Of a stretch of DNA of 43,408 bases, positions 30,530 through 37,829 are shown one piece after another. Source of the DNA: a virus; the IMG/VR virus record IMGVR_UViG_3300046522_000350, positions 1 to 43,408 of that record; one strand, written 5' to 3'. Position 1 is the first letter of the stretch; every line of letters starts with the position of its first letter. Position numbers and translations under genes: made by a program. The notes under the pieces are model-generated. The model did no database searches and had not been told where the DNA came from. It saw nothing but the letters and a program-made list of their open reading frames with translations.

Positions 30530-31116
30530 GCCGTGGCACCGATTCGCCGAAGGCCGGGGCCGCTGTAGCTCTTCGCTTCGTTCTGTCGCTTCACGACACC
30601 GTTATTCAGGCTCCGCGTGATCTTGTCGATAGCGCGAGAAAGCCGCATCGTTTCGGCCGAGGAAAGAGCGTCGCCCTGCTCGTACCGCTTCGCGATAACC
30701 GCAGCGTCGAGGACAGAGAGCGCGCTATATGCGCGGTCGAGATCCCAAAGGGCGACCACTACGCCACCCGAAGCGACCGAGACACCGTCGTCCATCGTGG
30801 GGGCCGTCTCCCACATCTCAGGCTGAAAGAAAGCACGCTCGAAGAGCTGTCGCACTTCCGAGGACGTGTAAACGTACTCGGCCGAGTGATAGATGAACGC
30901 GTATCGCTCTCGGCCCGCATAGCTGACAGCCACGTTCCGGAAGTTCTTCCGAAGCTGTCCATCCGGGTAATCGGTGCTCTCATACGTCGTCTTCTTCTCG
31001 ATGACGTGAAGAAGGATCTCCTGTCGAATGTCCTCGGCGTCAATGCCGGGGTACTCCTCGGCGACCCTCTGAGCGACGCTCTCGGCAATTTTGGTGTATC
31101 GGGTCCAGTGCATCAT
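30526..31116 (-). CDS. Sigma-factor-like regulator
   Basis: 196 aa from ATG 31116 (AGGAGA seven bases upstream). Residues 8-60 resemble sigma-70 region 2 (ESVAQRVAEEYPGIDAEDIRQEILLHVIE ... LRKNFRNVAVSYAGRER). Residues about 115-175 resemble region 4 or a related helical DNA-binding domain (YSALSVLDAAVIAKRYEQGDALSSAETMRLSRAID). Sigma-like proteins of this kind occur in Streptomyces phages and may redirect host RNA polymerase. A GTGTAAACG site lies inside at 30865. Confidence 0.65.
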   Translation of the reverse strand: MMHWTRYTKIAESVAQRVAEEYPGIDAEDIRQEILLHVIEKKTTYESTDYPDGQLRKNFRNVAVSYAGRERYAFIYHSAEYVYTSSEVRQLFERAFFQPEMWETAPTMDDGVSVASGGVVVALWDLDRAYSALSVLDAAVIAKRYEQGDALSSAETMRLSRAIDKITRSLNNGVVKRQNEAKSYSGPGLRRIGATA

Positions 31117-31127
31117 TTGCGTGTCTC

Positions 31128-31895
31128 CTAGGCGGCCTTGACGCCGTATGTACGGCCTTCGACCACGAAGGTTCCGTTCGGCTTGATGAATACCGGGGCA
31201 GGGGTTACCCGGTTCTTGTCGACGTAGAGAATGCCGAAGCCCTGATTCCAGTTCGCATGACCGGCCTTCAGGTAATGGGCACTCTTCAGCTCCATAAGGT
31301 TTCCGACCTCGAAGCCGAAGCGTTCCTTGACCAGCTTCGAATTCACGGCCATGTGTTCGTGCTGGATTCCGAGCTTGTGAGTGTGGCCGCACACGACCGA
31401 GTAACCCCACTTACGGGCCAGGGCCAGGGCGGTACCGCCCGGCATTCGAGAGCTACCCCCTTCGTCGCCATGGGCGAGAAGCCAACCGGTGGCAATCTCG
31501 TAAGGCTCTTCGTGATAGGTCACGCCGTACTTCTCGAAGTCGAGCAAGCTCGGCACTTCGAGGGCCTTCAATCCCATAAGGCCAGGGGCACGCGTACGGA
31601 CGTACGTAAGGGGCCGGTCCATGTGGTTAGAGCGGCTTACGTGAATGGGCCCATCGTGCACGGCCCGCAGGCCGGCAAGAACCCTCTTTCCCGCGTCGCA
31701 ATGGGCCTGAAGATCCCCCTTATATTCACCCGCGGTTCCCCTAGTCCATCGGCTGATCTGGGGGAAGTCGACTTCATCACCGACGCTAGCGATCTCGTCC
31801 GGCCGATACTCGGCAATGAAGTTGAGGACGTTCCGAACGGCCCGCTTGTCGTGATACGGAATTTGCATGTCCGACAGGACGACGATTCGCTTCAA
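31128..31895 (-). CDS. Metallophosphoesterase
   Basis: 255 aa, TTG start overlapping the methyltransferase stop. The calcineurin-like metal ligands appear in order: SDMQIPYHD (D-x-H-type), SVGDEVDF (GD), RSNHMD (N-H), LAHGDE and VCGHTHKLG (GHTH). It should hydrolyse a phosphoester, as phosphatase, phosphodiesterase or nuclease. Position next to methyltransferase and replication genes suggests a nucleic acid or nucleotide substrate. Confidence 0.88.
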   Translation of the reverse strand: MKRIVVLSDMQIPYHDKRAVRNVLNFIAEYRPDEIASVGDEVDFPQISRWTRGTAGEYKGDLQAHCDAGKRVLAGLRAVHDGPIHVSRSNHMDRPLTYVRTRAPGLMGLKALEVPSLLDFEKYGVTYHEEPYEIATGWLLAHGDEGGSSRMPGGTALALARKWGYSVVCGHTHKLGIQHEHMAVNSKLVKERFGFEVGNLMELKSAHYLKAGHANWNQGFGILYVDKNRVTPAPVFIKPNGTFVVEGRTYGVKAA

Positions 31896-32530
31896 GGCTT
31901 CTCTTCCAGTACGTGAGTGAGCAACTGCGCGCCAATGTGGCGCGTGTATGCGGGCGGTATCGCTTCACGCAATTCGCGGCGACTCATCCACGGGCATTCC
32001 ATGATTTCCCGAGCTAGCTCGGCACCGATGAAGTTCCCAACGATGTGCATGAATTCGTGAGGCTGACAAACGCGCCCCATCTTGTTCTGAGGGGCGACGT
32101 GTTCCGGGTGATCCGGGGCGGTAAGCGGTATGGACCCTTCGAAGATTCGGTGTCGGTAGGTGCGAAGCCCGAACATCGCTCCGCACAACATGACCGGGTC
32201 TTTCAGGGGGGCACCCTTGACGTTCTCGATGATGTACGGCTTTCCATTCGCCACCAGGGCGGACCGGACGTCATCGACCGATAGGGGGTGTTCGTTGTCC
32301 CGTATTCGCTGCGCCCAGGAATAGCCCTGGCAGGGAGGGGACGCGTGTACGGCGTCGAATTCGTGGCCTATCTCGGCCAGCACTTCGAGGGCGTCACCCT
32401 GTATGAATTCGTAGGGGTAGTGGCGTTGGGGGTTGATATCCACCCCGACCACTTCGAACCCCGCTTGTGCGTATCCCGCACCTGCGCCACCGGCACAGCA
32501 GTAAAGGTCAAGCAGCCGAGGCTTTCCCAA
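31892..32530 (-). CDS. DNA (cytosine-5) methyltransferase
   Basis: 212 aa, TTG start at 32530 inside a CTAGTATT box. Motifs of C5-cytosine methyltransferases: LDLYCCAGGAGAGY (motif I), VGVDINP (II), HASPPCQGYS (IV, catalytic C67), IIENV (VI) and YRHRIFE (VIII). It is much shorter than typical enzymes of 300-400 aa because the target-recognition region is very small, so the sequence specificity may be relaxed or set by a partner. It may protect phage DNA from host restriction. No cognate restriction gene is present. Confidence 0.9.
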   Translation of the reverse strand: MGKPRLLDLYCCAGGAGAGYAQAGFEVVGVDINPQRHYPYEFIQGDALEVLAEIGHEFDAVHASPPCQGYSWAQRIRDNEHPLSVDDVRSALVANGKPYIIENVKGAPLKDPVMLCGAMFGLRTYRHRIFEGSIPLTAPDHPEHVAPQNKMGRVCQPHEFMHIVGNFIGAELAREIMECPWMSRRELREAIPPAYTRHIGAQLLTHVLEEKP

Positions 32531-32540
32531 TACTAGTTTC
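32524..32540 (-). promoter_or_regulatory. CTAGTATT box across stop and start codons
   Basis: GAAACTAGTATTGGGAA on the minus strand contains the TAG stop of gene 32533-32772 and the TTG start of the methyltransferase. It is identical to the box before the capsid gene and reads with transcription; no -10 follows. Confidence 0.65.
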
Positions 32541-32772
32541 CGCGCTCAGTGAAAGCGGCTTCGAGCCGCTTCAGTCGGATATCGAGCATGGCCGCATACA
32601 CGGCCAGGTCTTGAGCCTCTTCCCTGGCGTACTGAATCAGCTCAGTGAAGGGCATCTTCTCGAACTTCTGCCCGTCCTGCTCTTCGTACTGCTCGGCCCC
32701 GATCCCGAGGATTCGGGAACGGCAAGCACGGATGAAGTGGCTTACTTCGTCGGCCAGTTCGTCACTGGTCAT
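32533..32772 (-). CDS. Hypothetical helical protein, 79 aa
   Basis: ATG overlaps the primase stop as ATGA. The protein is helical and charged (DELADEVSHFIRACRSRILG ... YAREEAQDLAVYAAMLDIRLKRLEAAF). The REEAQDLAVYAAMLD segment resembles the metal-binding helices of MazG-like nucleotide pyrophosphohydrolases, but too little is present to be sure. Small proteins like this are common in actinophage replication operons. Confidence 0.7.
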   Translation of the reverse strand: MTSDELADEVSHFIRACRSRILGIGAEQYEEQDGQKFEKMPFTELIQYAREEAQDLAVYAAMLDIRLKRLEAAFTERGN

Positions 32773-33377
32773 CGCTTGATCTCCAATCGGTCGAGAAGGG
32801 CGTCAGTGCCGTTCTCTAGGACGAACGAATTCACGTCGTGTCCGGCCGGCATGGGGCTGATTCGAGCGCTCTTGATCTGCTCGGCGACCTTTTCGGCGAA
32901 CTCCATTCCCTGTCCCTTGTCGTCCTGGTCGGCGAGAATGTAAACGGCCTTATAGCCCTTGAAGCACCGGGCGAAGTAGGGCTTCCATGCGCTCACACCA
33001 GCGATACCGATTGCCGGTATTCCGGCTTCGTTCGCGGCTATCGCGTCGAACTCGCCTTCACAGATGGCGATATGGTCCGAGGGGACGAGAAGCGCATTCG
33101 CGTTGTAGATACGCGGGGGGTCACCGGGAACGCTGCGGTACTTCGGTCCGTCCCCGTCCCCGAGTCGCCGGAATCGCACGGTAACGACCCCGGCCCTAGT
33201 GAGGTACGGGACCGAGAGCATTCCTCGCGCTGTTTCATGCCCCGGCAAGGGGCTTTCGACGTAGCCCAGCCTGAAGGATGCTGCGCTGTCCTCGGACAGG
33301 CCCCGACTCTTCAAATACGCCACGGCGGCGGGGCTTCTCGTTAGGTCCCCCTCGTATCGCGCCGTAGCTTCCTCCAA
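32769..33377 (-). CDS. DNA primase, TOPRIM part (second half of split primase)
   Basis: 202 aa from TTG 33377. The TOPRIM motifs are visible: ICEGEFDA (catalytic glutamate) and LADQDDKGQG (DxD). The N-terminal SPAAVAYLKSRGLSEDSAASFRLGY is the usual linker after a primase zinc domain. The zinc domain itself lies in another reading frame (33235-33624), and this frame is open upstream only to a TAA near 33436. Its start codon lacks a good ribosome site, so either a frameshift joins the halves or the two are made separately. Confidence 0.85.
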   Translation of the reverse strand: MEEATARYEGDLTRSPAAVAYLKSRGLSEDSAASFRLGYVESPLPGHETARGMLSVPYLTRAGVVTVRFRRLGDGDGPKYRSVPGDPPRIYNANALLVPSDHIAICEGEFDAIAANEAGIPAIGIAGVSAWKPYFARCFKGYKAVYILADQDDKGQGMEFAEKVAEQIKSARISPMPAGHDVNSFVLENGTDALLDRLEIKR

Positions 33378-33624
33378 GAAGTTTTTCAGCGCAGGATCGG
33401 GTACAAGAGAAATCGCGGCATCCTTCCTGATCGGCGATTACGTCGAAGCTGTCGCCCGAGATATCGCAAGCGAAGCAACGGAATCGGTTTTCTTCAGTGC
33501 ACACGGAAGCCGAAGCGTTTCGGTCTTCATGGAATGGGCACTTCATCTTTCGGAAGCGGCTACCTTGCGGAACGTCAGTGGCTCCGTAGTGCTCTAGAAC
33601 TTCCGCTATCGGGGGCTTCTCCAT
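33235..33624 (-). CDS. DNA primase, zinc-binding part (first half of split primase)
   Basis: 129 aa from ATG 33624 (GGGAGGG upstream). Residues 28-56 hold a CHC2-type primase zinc site (CPFHEDRNASASV ... RFRCFACDISGDSFDVI). After about residue 66 (ADQEG) the sequence stops looking like primase, while the +1 frame from the same point encodes DAAISLVPDPALKNFLEEA and runs into the TOPRIM part. AGGAAGGA sits at the switch point. True frameshift site, gene decay or sequencing error are all possible. Confidence 0.8.
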   Translation of the reverse strand: MEKPPIAEVLEHYGATDVPQGSRFRKMKCPFHEDRNASASVCTEENRFRCFACDISGDSFDVIADQEGCRDFSCTRSCAEKLLGGSYGAIRGGPNEKPRRRGVFEESGPVRGQRSILQAGLRRKPLAGA

Positions 33625-33639
33625 CCGCCCTCCCTTACG

Positions 33640-33657
33640 TTCCAAATACTAGGTTCG
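33640..33657 (-). promoter_or_regulatory. CTAGTATT box before the primase
   Basis: CGAACCTAGTATTTGGAA lies only 15 bases before the primase ATG, so the -35-like TTGGAA cannot serve this gene with a normal -10. This supports a regulator-binding role independent of promoters. Confidence 0.6.
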
Positions 33658-33671
33658 ATGGGGTGGCGGAA

Positions 33672-34094
33672 TCAAAGAACGGGGAAGACCCGGATTAGCG
33701 CTCCCGGTTCCTCGCCCTGGTCGGCGTAGACCTTATGGGCATAGAGCTTCACCACTTGGGCGTCATCGCGATACGCGCCACCCATACGCAACGCGTCGAG
33801 CGTCGAGCGACAGAGCTTGTCGAGGTCGGGATACCGGTCCGGATACGCGGGGGCCTGGTCCCTCAGAAGGTGCGCGAAGCGGCCCGTACGGTAATGCCCC
33901 TTCGGACGCTTCAGACGGAACCACACGGCCACACCGACGAACGGCCAGGGGCCGAAGGTGTGCTTCTCAGTCTCGGCCGCCACGGCGCTTCGCCACGGCT
34001 TGACCTTCTTCGAGGACTCCACCATTCGGCCCCCGCCAACATGCCTCTTACTTCCCTGGGGTGCAGGGGTGCCGATCACGTCTATCTCGATCAC
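33672..34094 (-). CDS. RusA-like Holliday junction resolvase
   Basis: 140 aa, GTG start overlapping the helicase stop as GTGA. The RusA pattern is present: GTPAPQGSKRHV at the N terminus, KPWRSAVA, then PDLDKLCRSTLDAL and YRDDAQVV with the conserved metal-binding aspartates. RusA cuts branched DNA formed during recombination and replication and helps prepare DNA for packaging. It lies between the helicase and primase genes. Confidence 0.9.
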   Translation of the reverse strand: MIEIDVIGTPAPQGSKRHVGGGRMVESSKKVKPWRSAVAAETEKHTFGPWPFVGVAVWFRLKRPKGHYRTGRFAHLLRDQAPAYPDRYPDLDKLCRSTLDALRMGGAYRDDAQVVKLYAHKVYADQGEEPGALIRVFPVL

Positions 34095-34885
34095 CCGGTG
34101 AGCCTCATTCGCTCCATGTCGGCATCTAGATAAAGGATCATCGCGCCGGACGCGTCCGCCTTCCCGGTACGGTTCTTCACGACGGAAACGCCCATCTGTC
34201 GAGAGCCGTCTTCGCCGATCCGGTGAAGGGTCAGAATCATTTCCGGCACGCGGCCTATCTGCCCCTTGATCTGAGACAGGGGAACGGGCTGGTTACCGTC
34301 GTTGCTGTCGCCCTTTACGTGGTGCAGAGCGACCACGCACGCACCCGTCATACGGGCAAGCTCATGAAGGTACTCACAGACCTTTTCCAGGGCGACGTAA
34401 GAGCTACTGTCGCCCTCGGCGTCCGGGACCACATTGGACAGGTTGTCCACGATGATCAGTTCGGGCCACATGCCATACGTGACCGCGAAAGCCTTCAGCT
34501 CGCCTTCTAGGTCGTCAATCGTGAGGGATGCGGTGAAGTCCCACCGGAGATGATCGAAGCCGTCTAGCTGAGCTTCTACGGCCTTCGTGTTGCCATGCTC
34601 TAGGGCGTTCTCGATATCCCGAGTTGCCCAACCGGAGACGTTCGCAGCACACCGAACAAACATCGTTTGGGGGTCGGTGTCCGCGCTGAAATAGAAGGCC
34701 GGCACACGGGCGTGAAGAGCCAGGGCCATACTCAGGGCGGATTTACCGACACCGGGGGCCGCAGAGATGATCGTGAACTGTCCTCGGCGGAAGTGCACGG
34801 TATTCGCGGCGAAGGTCTTGAAGAGGACAGGAAGGGGCTCACCGGTTTTTCCGGCGTCGCCCTTAGCTCGAACAATCGTGTACAA
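34091..34885 (-). CDS. DnaB-like replicative helicase (RecA-fold ATPase)
   Basis: 264 aa, TTG start with AAGGA upstream. Walker A SAAPGVGKSA (K48), an ADTDP-type segment after strand 2, Walker B ELIIVDNLS (D147) and a later ALHHVKGDSN (His sensor). It lacks the N-terminal domain of full DnaB, so it is a compact core ATPase, as in several phage replication modules. It works with the split primase next to it. No DNA polymerase gene is present, so host replicase is probably used. Confidence 0.88.
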   Translation of the reverse strand: MYTIVRAKGDAGKTGEPLPVLFKTFAANTVHFRRGQFTIISAAPGVGKSALSMALALHARVPAFYFSADTDPQTMFVRCAANVSGWATRDIENALEHGNTKAVEAQLDGFDHLRWDFTASLTIDDLEGELKAFAVTYGMWPELIIVDNLSNVVPDAEGDSSSYVALEKVCEYLHELARMTGACVVALHHVKGDSNDGNQPVPLSQIKGQIGRVPEMILTLHRIGEDGSRQMGVSVVKNRTGKADASGAMILYLDADMERMRLTG

Positions 34886-34905
34886 GGGCGATCCTTCGCG
34901 CGTTC

Positions 34906-35205
34906 TTAGACGGACGCCCAGACAGGCAGGGGGGCACAGTTGCGGTAACGGCTCTTTCGGAATTCACCAGTGGTGGCGATAAGGCCGCGCTTCGCGGCTC
35001 GACGCATCACGGGGCCGAGGGCGCGCGGTTCGCGCGGCTTGATGAGTCCGGCGTCCCAAAGGTCATCGGTCGTGAATTCGTCCAGATCGGCGGACAGTTC
35101 AGCGATGAAGCCGAGGGCGTATCGCTTCCATTCGTCGTCGGCGTTCGCGTCAACCTGTGCAATGGCCGCGTCTCGCTGCGCGGTGGCTTCGCTGATCGTG
35201 CGCAT
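34906..35205 (-). CDS. Hypothetical protein, possible winged-helix
   Basis: 99 aa from ATG 35205 (AAGGGAGAT upstream). A helical N terminus (ATAQRDAAIAQVDANADDEW) is followed by DEFTTDDLWDAGL and GPVMRRAAKRGLIATTGEFRKSRYRN, which has the look of a small winged-helix domain. It immediately precedes the helicase gene, so helicase loading or origin binding is possible. Not recognised with certainty. Confidence 0.7.
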   Translation of the reverse strand: MRTISEATAQRDAAIAQVDANADDEWKRYALGFIAELSADLDEFTTDDLWDAGLIKPREPRALGPVMRRAAKRGLIATTGEFRKSRYRNCAPLPVWASV

Positions 35206-35225
35206 GGCTGTATCTCCCTTGACGG

Positions 35226-35295
35226 GTTTAAACGGGCGGGGGGGTGCGCGTTGTTCTCGGCAGTCGCGCCCCTGCCGTGCCAAATACTAGGTTCG
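35226..35295 (-). promoter_or_regulatory. CTAGTATT box and GTTTAAAC site before gene 34906-35205
   Basis: Box CGAACCTAGTATTTGGCA (35278-35295) and GTTTAAAC (35226-35233) flank a 45-base G-rich stretch. The -35-like TTGGCA has no clear -10 at 17-18 bases (CCGAGA). It may be a weak promoter or only a regulator site between two genes. Confidence 0.45.
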
Positions 35296-35298
35296 GCG

Positions 35299-35742
35299 CT
35301 ACTTAATGAACTCCAGAGAGCACGCGTCCGGCGTTCCCTGGGGGGCCGGGCACGCCCACGCGCGCCACGTACCGGGCTTGTTCCGGTACGGCTTTTCGAG
35401 GAATCGCTTCGTGCCGTGCGGGCAGGTGGGCGGGGTGCCGTGCGGGGTGGCGGCCTGGCCGGCAGAAACGCCCTGAGTGGCCGTCTGAGCGCCGTTCTGG
35501 CCGCCCTGGTCAAACTGTCCGGGGTGAGTCACCGGACGCGCCCCAAGCTGCGCCCCAAGGATCTCTTCGGCCCGAAGAGCGGTAACCGCTCCGCCGATCA
35601 GAGCGGAGACACCGGAAGACTGAATGCCTTCGAGATGGTCGGTCAGCTCGGCGAGGGAATCGGCCTTGACCACGATCCACGTAGCGTCATGGCCGCCGTG
35701 CGCCTTCAGGGTCACGGAAAACTTCTCGGTGTTCTCAGACAT
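35299..35742 (-). CDS. Hypothetical protein with C-terminal cysteine motif
   Basis: 147 aa. An N-terminal alpha-beta domain (FSVTLKAHGGHDATWIVVKADSLAELTDHL, residues 8-40), a Q/G/A-rich linker (70-105), then CPHGTKRFLEK ... WACPAPQGTPDACSL with three cysteines and a histidine, a possible zinc site. It lies between the Cas4/RecB nuclease and replication genes and overlaps the nuclease stop, so a single-strand binding or recombination role is conceivable. Not recognised. Confidence 0.75.
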   Translation of the reverse strand: MSENTEKFSVTLKAHGGHDATWIVVKADSLAELTDHLEGIQSSGVSALIGGAVTALRAEEILGAQLGARPVTHPGQFDQGGQNGAQTATQGVSAGQAATPHGTPPTCPHGTKRFLEKPYRNKPGTWRAWACPAPQGTPDACSLEFIK

Positions 35743-36568
35743 TCACACTCTCTTCGTAGGGGTACAGGCGGGCGTCAACGCCGTTGAAGTCGCAGAATCG
35801 CCGGACCGTACAGGTACGGCACGCGTCGCCAGGGTTGGGAAGGAAGAGGCCGAGTCGAACGGCCTTATCCATGTTGCGGAACCATCGCGTGACCTTCTCG
35901 CGCGAGTAGTCCTGAAGGTTCCACGGGTCGGTAGGGGCGTTGTTCTTCGCCATGAAGTAATCGCCGAAGCCAGGCTTCACGCCGAACAGGTCATCTAGGG
36001 CGTGGTCGTAAATGGCTAGCTGGAAGGCCGTGTCAGGGAGCTTCGTTCCGGTCTTCAGGTCCCTTACCCGAAGGTGTCCGTCCGGGTATTCCATGACCTG
36101 ATCAATGAAGCCGCGGATCGTGATTCCGCCGAGGTCGAGAGTGAATGGAAGCTCTACAGCGGGCATTCCGTCGACCGGTTGCCACACGCGTTCAGGGGCT
36201 TCTATGGCGTACTCGAAGTACGCTTCTACCTGATCCCGTCCGCGCTCTCTGCGCCTCTTGATATCGGTCTCAGGCTTCGTGACTCCCCCGGTGAGCCATC
36301 GGGAAGTGTCCGGCTCGATAGCCAGGGCCGAAGTCATTTCCCGGTCCCACGCTTCTTCGAACCATTCGGTCATCTGGTCGGGGCCGTAGGCCCTGAAGGA
36401 CCGTTCCCATTTCTCGATGGCCTCATGAAAGGCCGTCCCTTGGATGAACCAGGCCGCTTGATTCTGGGGGGCCTTAGCGATCTTTTCGAGTCGGTACGCT
36501 TCGCCGCATCTGACGAAGCTCGAATACTGGGAGACGGACCGGTGAACCAGGGGTTCCGTCACACTCAC
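35735..36568 (-). CDS. Cas4/RecB-like PD-(D/E)XK nuclease with Fe-S cysteines
   Basis: 277 aa, GTG start coupled as GTGA. The nuclease core shows QGTAFHEAIE (motif I), GFIDQVMEYPDGHLRVRDLKTG (D ... D-L-K) and QLAIYDHAL (Q-x3-Y). One cysteine near the N terminus (FVRCGEAY) and three at the C terminus (CRTCTVRRFC) form the pattern of a Cas4/AddB-type 4Fe-4S cluster. Phage proteins of this class act as exonucleases in recombination. No Cas genes or CRISPR repeats are nearby, so it is not part of a CRISPR system. Confidence 0.9.
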   Translation of the reverse strand: MSVTEPLVHRSVSQYSSFVRCGEAYRLEKIAKAPQNQAAWFIQGTAFHEAIEKWERSFRAYGPDQMTEWFEEAWDREMTSALAIEPDTSRWLTGGVTKPETDIKRRRERGRDQVEAYFEYAIEAPERVWQPVDGMPAVELPFTLDLGGITIRGFIDQVMEYPDGHLRVRDLKTGTKLPDTAFQLAIYDHALDDLFGVKPGFGDYFMAKNNAPTDPWNLQDYSREKVTRWFRNMDKAVRLGLFLPNPGDACRTCTVRRFCDFNGVDARLYPYEESVNV

Positions 36569-36807
36569 TCTCCGGCCGGAGTCTCGACACCCTCGGCCAC
36601 GTTGGCGATCTCGCCCAGGAAGGCCGCAAGGGTGACCCCGTCAACGAACTTCGGTACAGCGGCGTTCGAGAGCTTCACGGCGGTGCCGTTCACGACCAGC
36701 TCGACCACGTTCCGCCCCATGCCAGCATCGAAGATCGGGCGAACGGTGACCGGGTGGCCGTCGAGGTCGGCGAACTTCATAGCGGGGGCGTCCTCGAAGG
36801 GGTTCAT
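36565..36807 (-). CDS. Hypothetical protein, 80 aa, first gene of the recombination-replication operon
   Basis: Starts MNPFEDAPAMKFADLDGHPVTV; a small beta-rich N-terminal half is followed by VPKFVDGVTLAAFLGEIANVAE. Its stop overlaps the nuclease GTG. Similar small genes sit before Cas4-type nucleases in other actinophages as I recall, so it may be a partner of the nuclease. Function unknown. Confidence 0.75.
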   Translation of the reverse strand: MNPFEDAPAMKFADLDGHPVTVRPIFDAGMGRNVVELVVNGTAVKLSNAAVPKFVDGVTLAAFLGEIANVAEGVETPAGE

Positions 36808-36818
36808 GTCTGTCTCTC

Positions 36819-36836
36819 TTCCAAATACTAGGTTCG
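36819..36836 (-). promoter_or_regulatory. CTAGTATT box before gene 36565-36807
   Basis: CGAACCTAGTATTTGGAA ends 11 bases before the ATG, too close for a promoter for this gene. It lies between this operon and the terminator at 36841-36876, so where the long replication operon starts is unclear. Confidence 0.6.
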
Positions 36837-36840
36837 GGGC

Positions 36841-36876
36841 AGAAGAAAGGGACGGCTATTTTCCTAACCGTCCCTG
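36841..36876 (-). terminator. Terminator of gene 36929-37219
   Basis: AGGGACGG ... CCGTCCCT, 8-bp perfect stem, followed by TTTCTTCT on the minus strand. The gap up to the gene stop is 52 bases. Confidence 0.8.
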
Positions 36877-36928
36877 TGTTTGCGTGTGGGGTTGTTGTGC
36901 GTATGGGGGGGTTGCGACTAATCGGGTA

Positions 36929-37219
36929 TTACTCGAAGACCCAATAGGCCGTAGTGTATTCGTCACCGTGTCCGCATCCGAGAGTGTCGCTGTACCATCC
37001 TCGCAGAGGCATGGATCGGCGGGGAACCATTCCCCTTCCGATTTCCACATCTGCGGGCTCGGCGTTCGTGTTGCAGTAAGCGAACTCAATTCTGGTCCCG
37101 TTGGCGTATCTCACCCTAGCTATGGTGAGTACGTGCGGTATGTCCCAGAGAATGTCAACGCCCTGAAGGTCACGCCCGGCGTTGTTGAGGTCGAGTCCAG
37201 TGGAATTCTCTAGGAGCAT
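36929..37219 (-). CDS. Hypothetical protein, 96 aa
   Basis: ATG with AGGAC upstream. Beta-rich sequence (ILWDIPHVLTIARVRYANGTRIEFAYCNTN ... LRGWYSDTLGCGHGDEYTTAYWVFE). Two cysteines flank a G-rich turn. Not recognised. Codon use is less GC-biased than its neighbours, and the 189 bases upstream (37220-37408) are also AT-richer, with a GCAC-x-TACC/GGTA-x-GTGC inverted repeat at 37261-37282 that may be an operator or a hairpin in the leader; I see no gene there. Confidence 0.65.
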   Translation of the reverse strand: MLLENSTGLDLNNAGRDLQGVDILWDIPHVLTIARVRYANGTRIEFAYCNTNAEPADVEIGRGMVPRRSMPLRGWYSDTLGCGHGDEYTTAYWVFE

Positions 37220-37408
37220 TGCTTACGTCCTGTGCTGCCGTTGCCGCATGGTCACCGTCGAGCACGTACCTGAAGGTATGTGCTTACTGAAATCTTAACG
37301 GAACTGATCGTTCACATGAAGTGCACAGAACGTCCACGATCAGGTTTTGCCAACCCTTGACCGTTTCAGACTGAACCTTCCGGGTATACGTGAAGATCGT
37401 TTGTGGTA

Positions 37409-37744
37409 TCAGGCCGCTATGTCGGTGAGTCGACGGAGCCTGTCAGCAAGGGTCTTGCGAGGAATGCTCAGCTCACGGGCCATGGCCGAGATGGAGACAC
37501 CCTCTCGGTGCATCCGGCGAATGTGAGCGTTGTTCATCTCTTCGAGCATGATCACTCGGAACCGCTTAGCGGCCCGTCGATCCTCGGGACTCTGTCCGCC
37601 CCAGACGCCGAACTCCTCATCTTCGCCCAATTCGGCGCACTCCTCACGAACGGGGCAGAAGCCGCACGCTTGCTTCGCTTCTTCGATCTCGGACGCGATT
37701 TCCGAGAACCAGGATTCAGGGTTTCCTTCACACGGTTTCGTCAA
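37409..37744 (-). CDS. WhiB-like iron-sulfur regulator fused to a helix-turn-helix
   Basis: 111 aa, TTG start with GAGGAACC upstream. The four cluster cysteines are C5, C27, C30 and C36 (ACGFCPVREEC), followed by the GVWGG turn (46-50). WhiB proteins bind a 4Fe-4S cluster and the main sigma factor and exist only in actinobacteria and their phages. Residues 78-106 (REGVSISAMARELSIPRKTLADRLRR) form an additional helix-turn-helix not found in ordinary WhiB proteins. It sits next to the repressor, in the lysogeny module. Confidence 0.9.
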   Translation of the reverse strand: MTKPCEGNPESWFSEIASEIEEAKQACGFCPVREECAELGEDEEFGVWGGQSPEDRRAAKRFRVIMLEEMNNAHIRRMHREGVSISAMARELSIPRKTLADRLRRLTDIAA

Positions 37745-37829
37745 AGGTTCCTCGCATTGCCGGGGGTGTTGACCGCTCGGTGTTGTTCACGTCCCCGGCT
37801 TTCCTGGCCGGTTCCTCCGTGCCCGCTCC

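Noticed and set aside
35735-36568. A CRISPR-associated Cas4 as part of an adaptation module
   Set aside because: No cas1, cas2 or repeat array is present. The gene sits in a phage recombination-replication operon, where Cas4/RecB-like nucleases are common.
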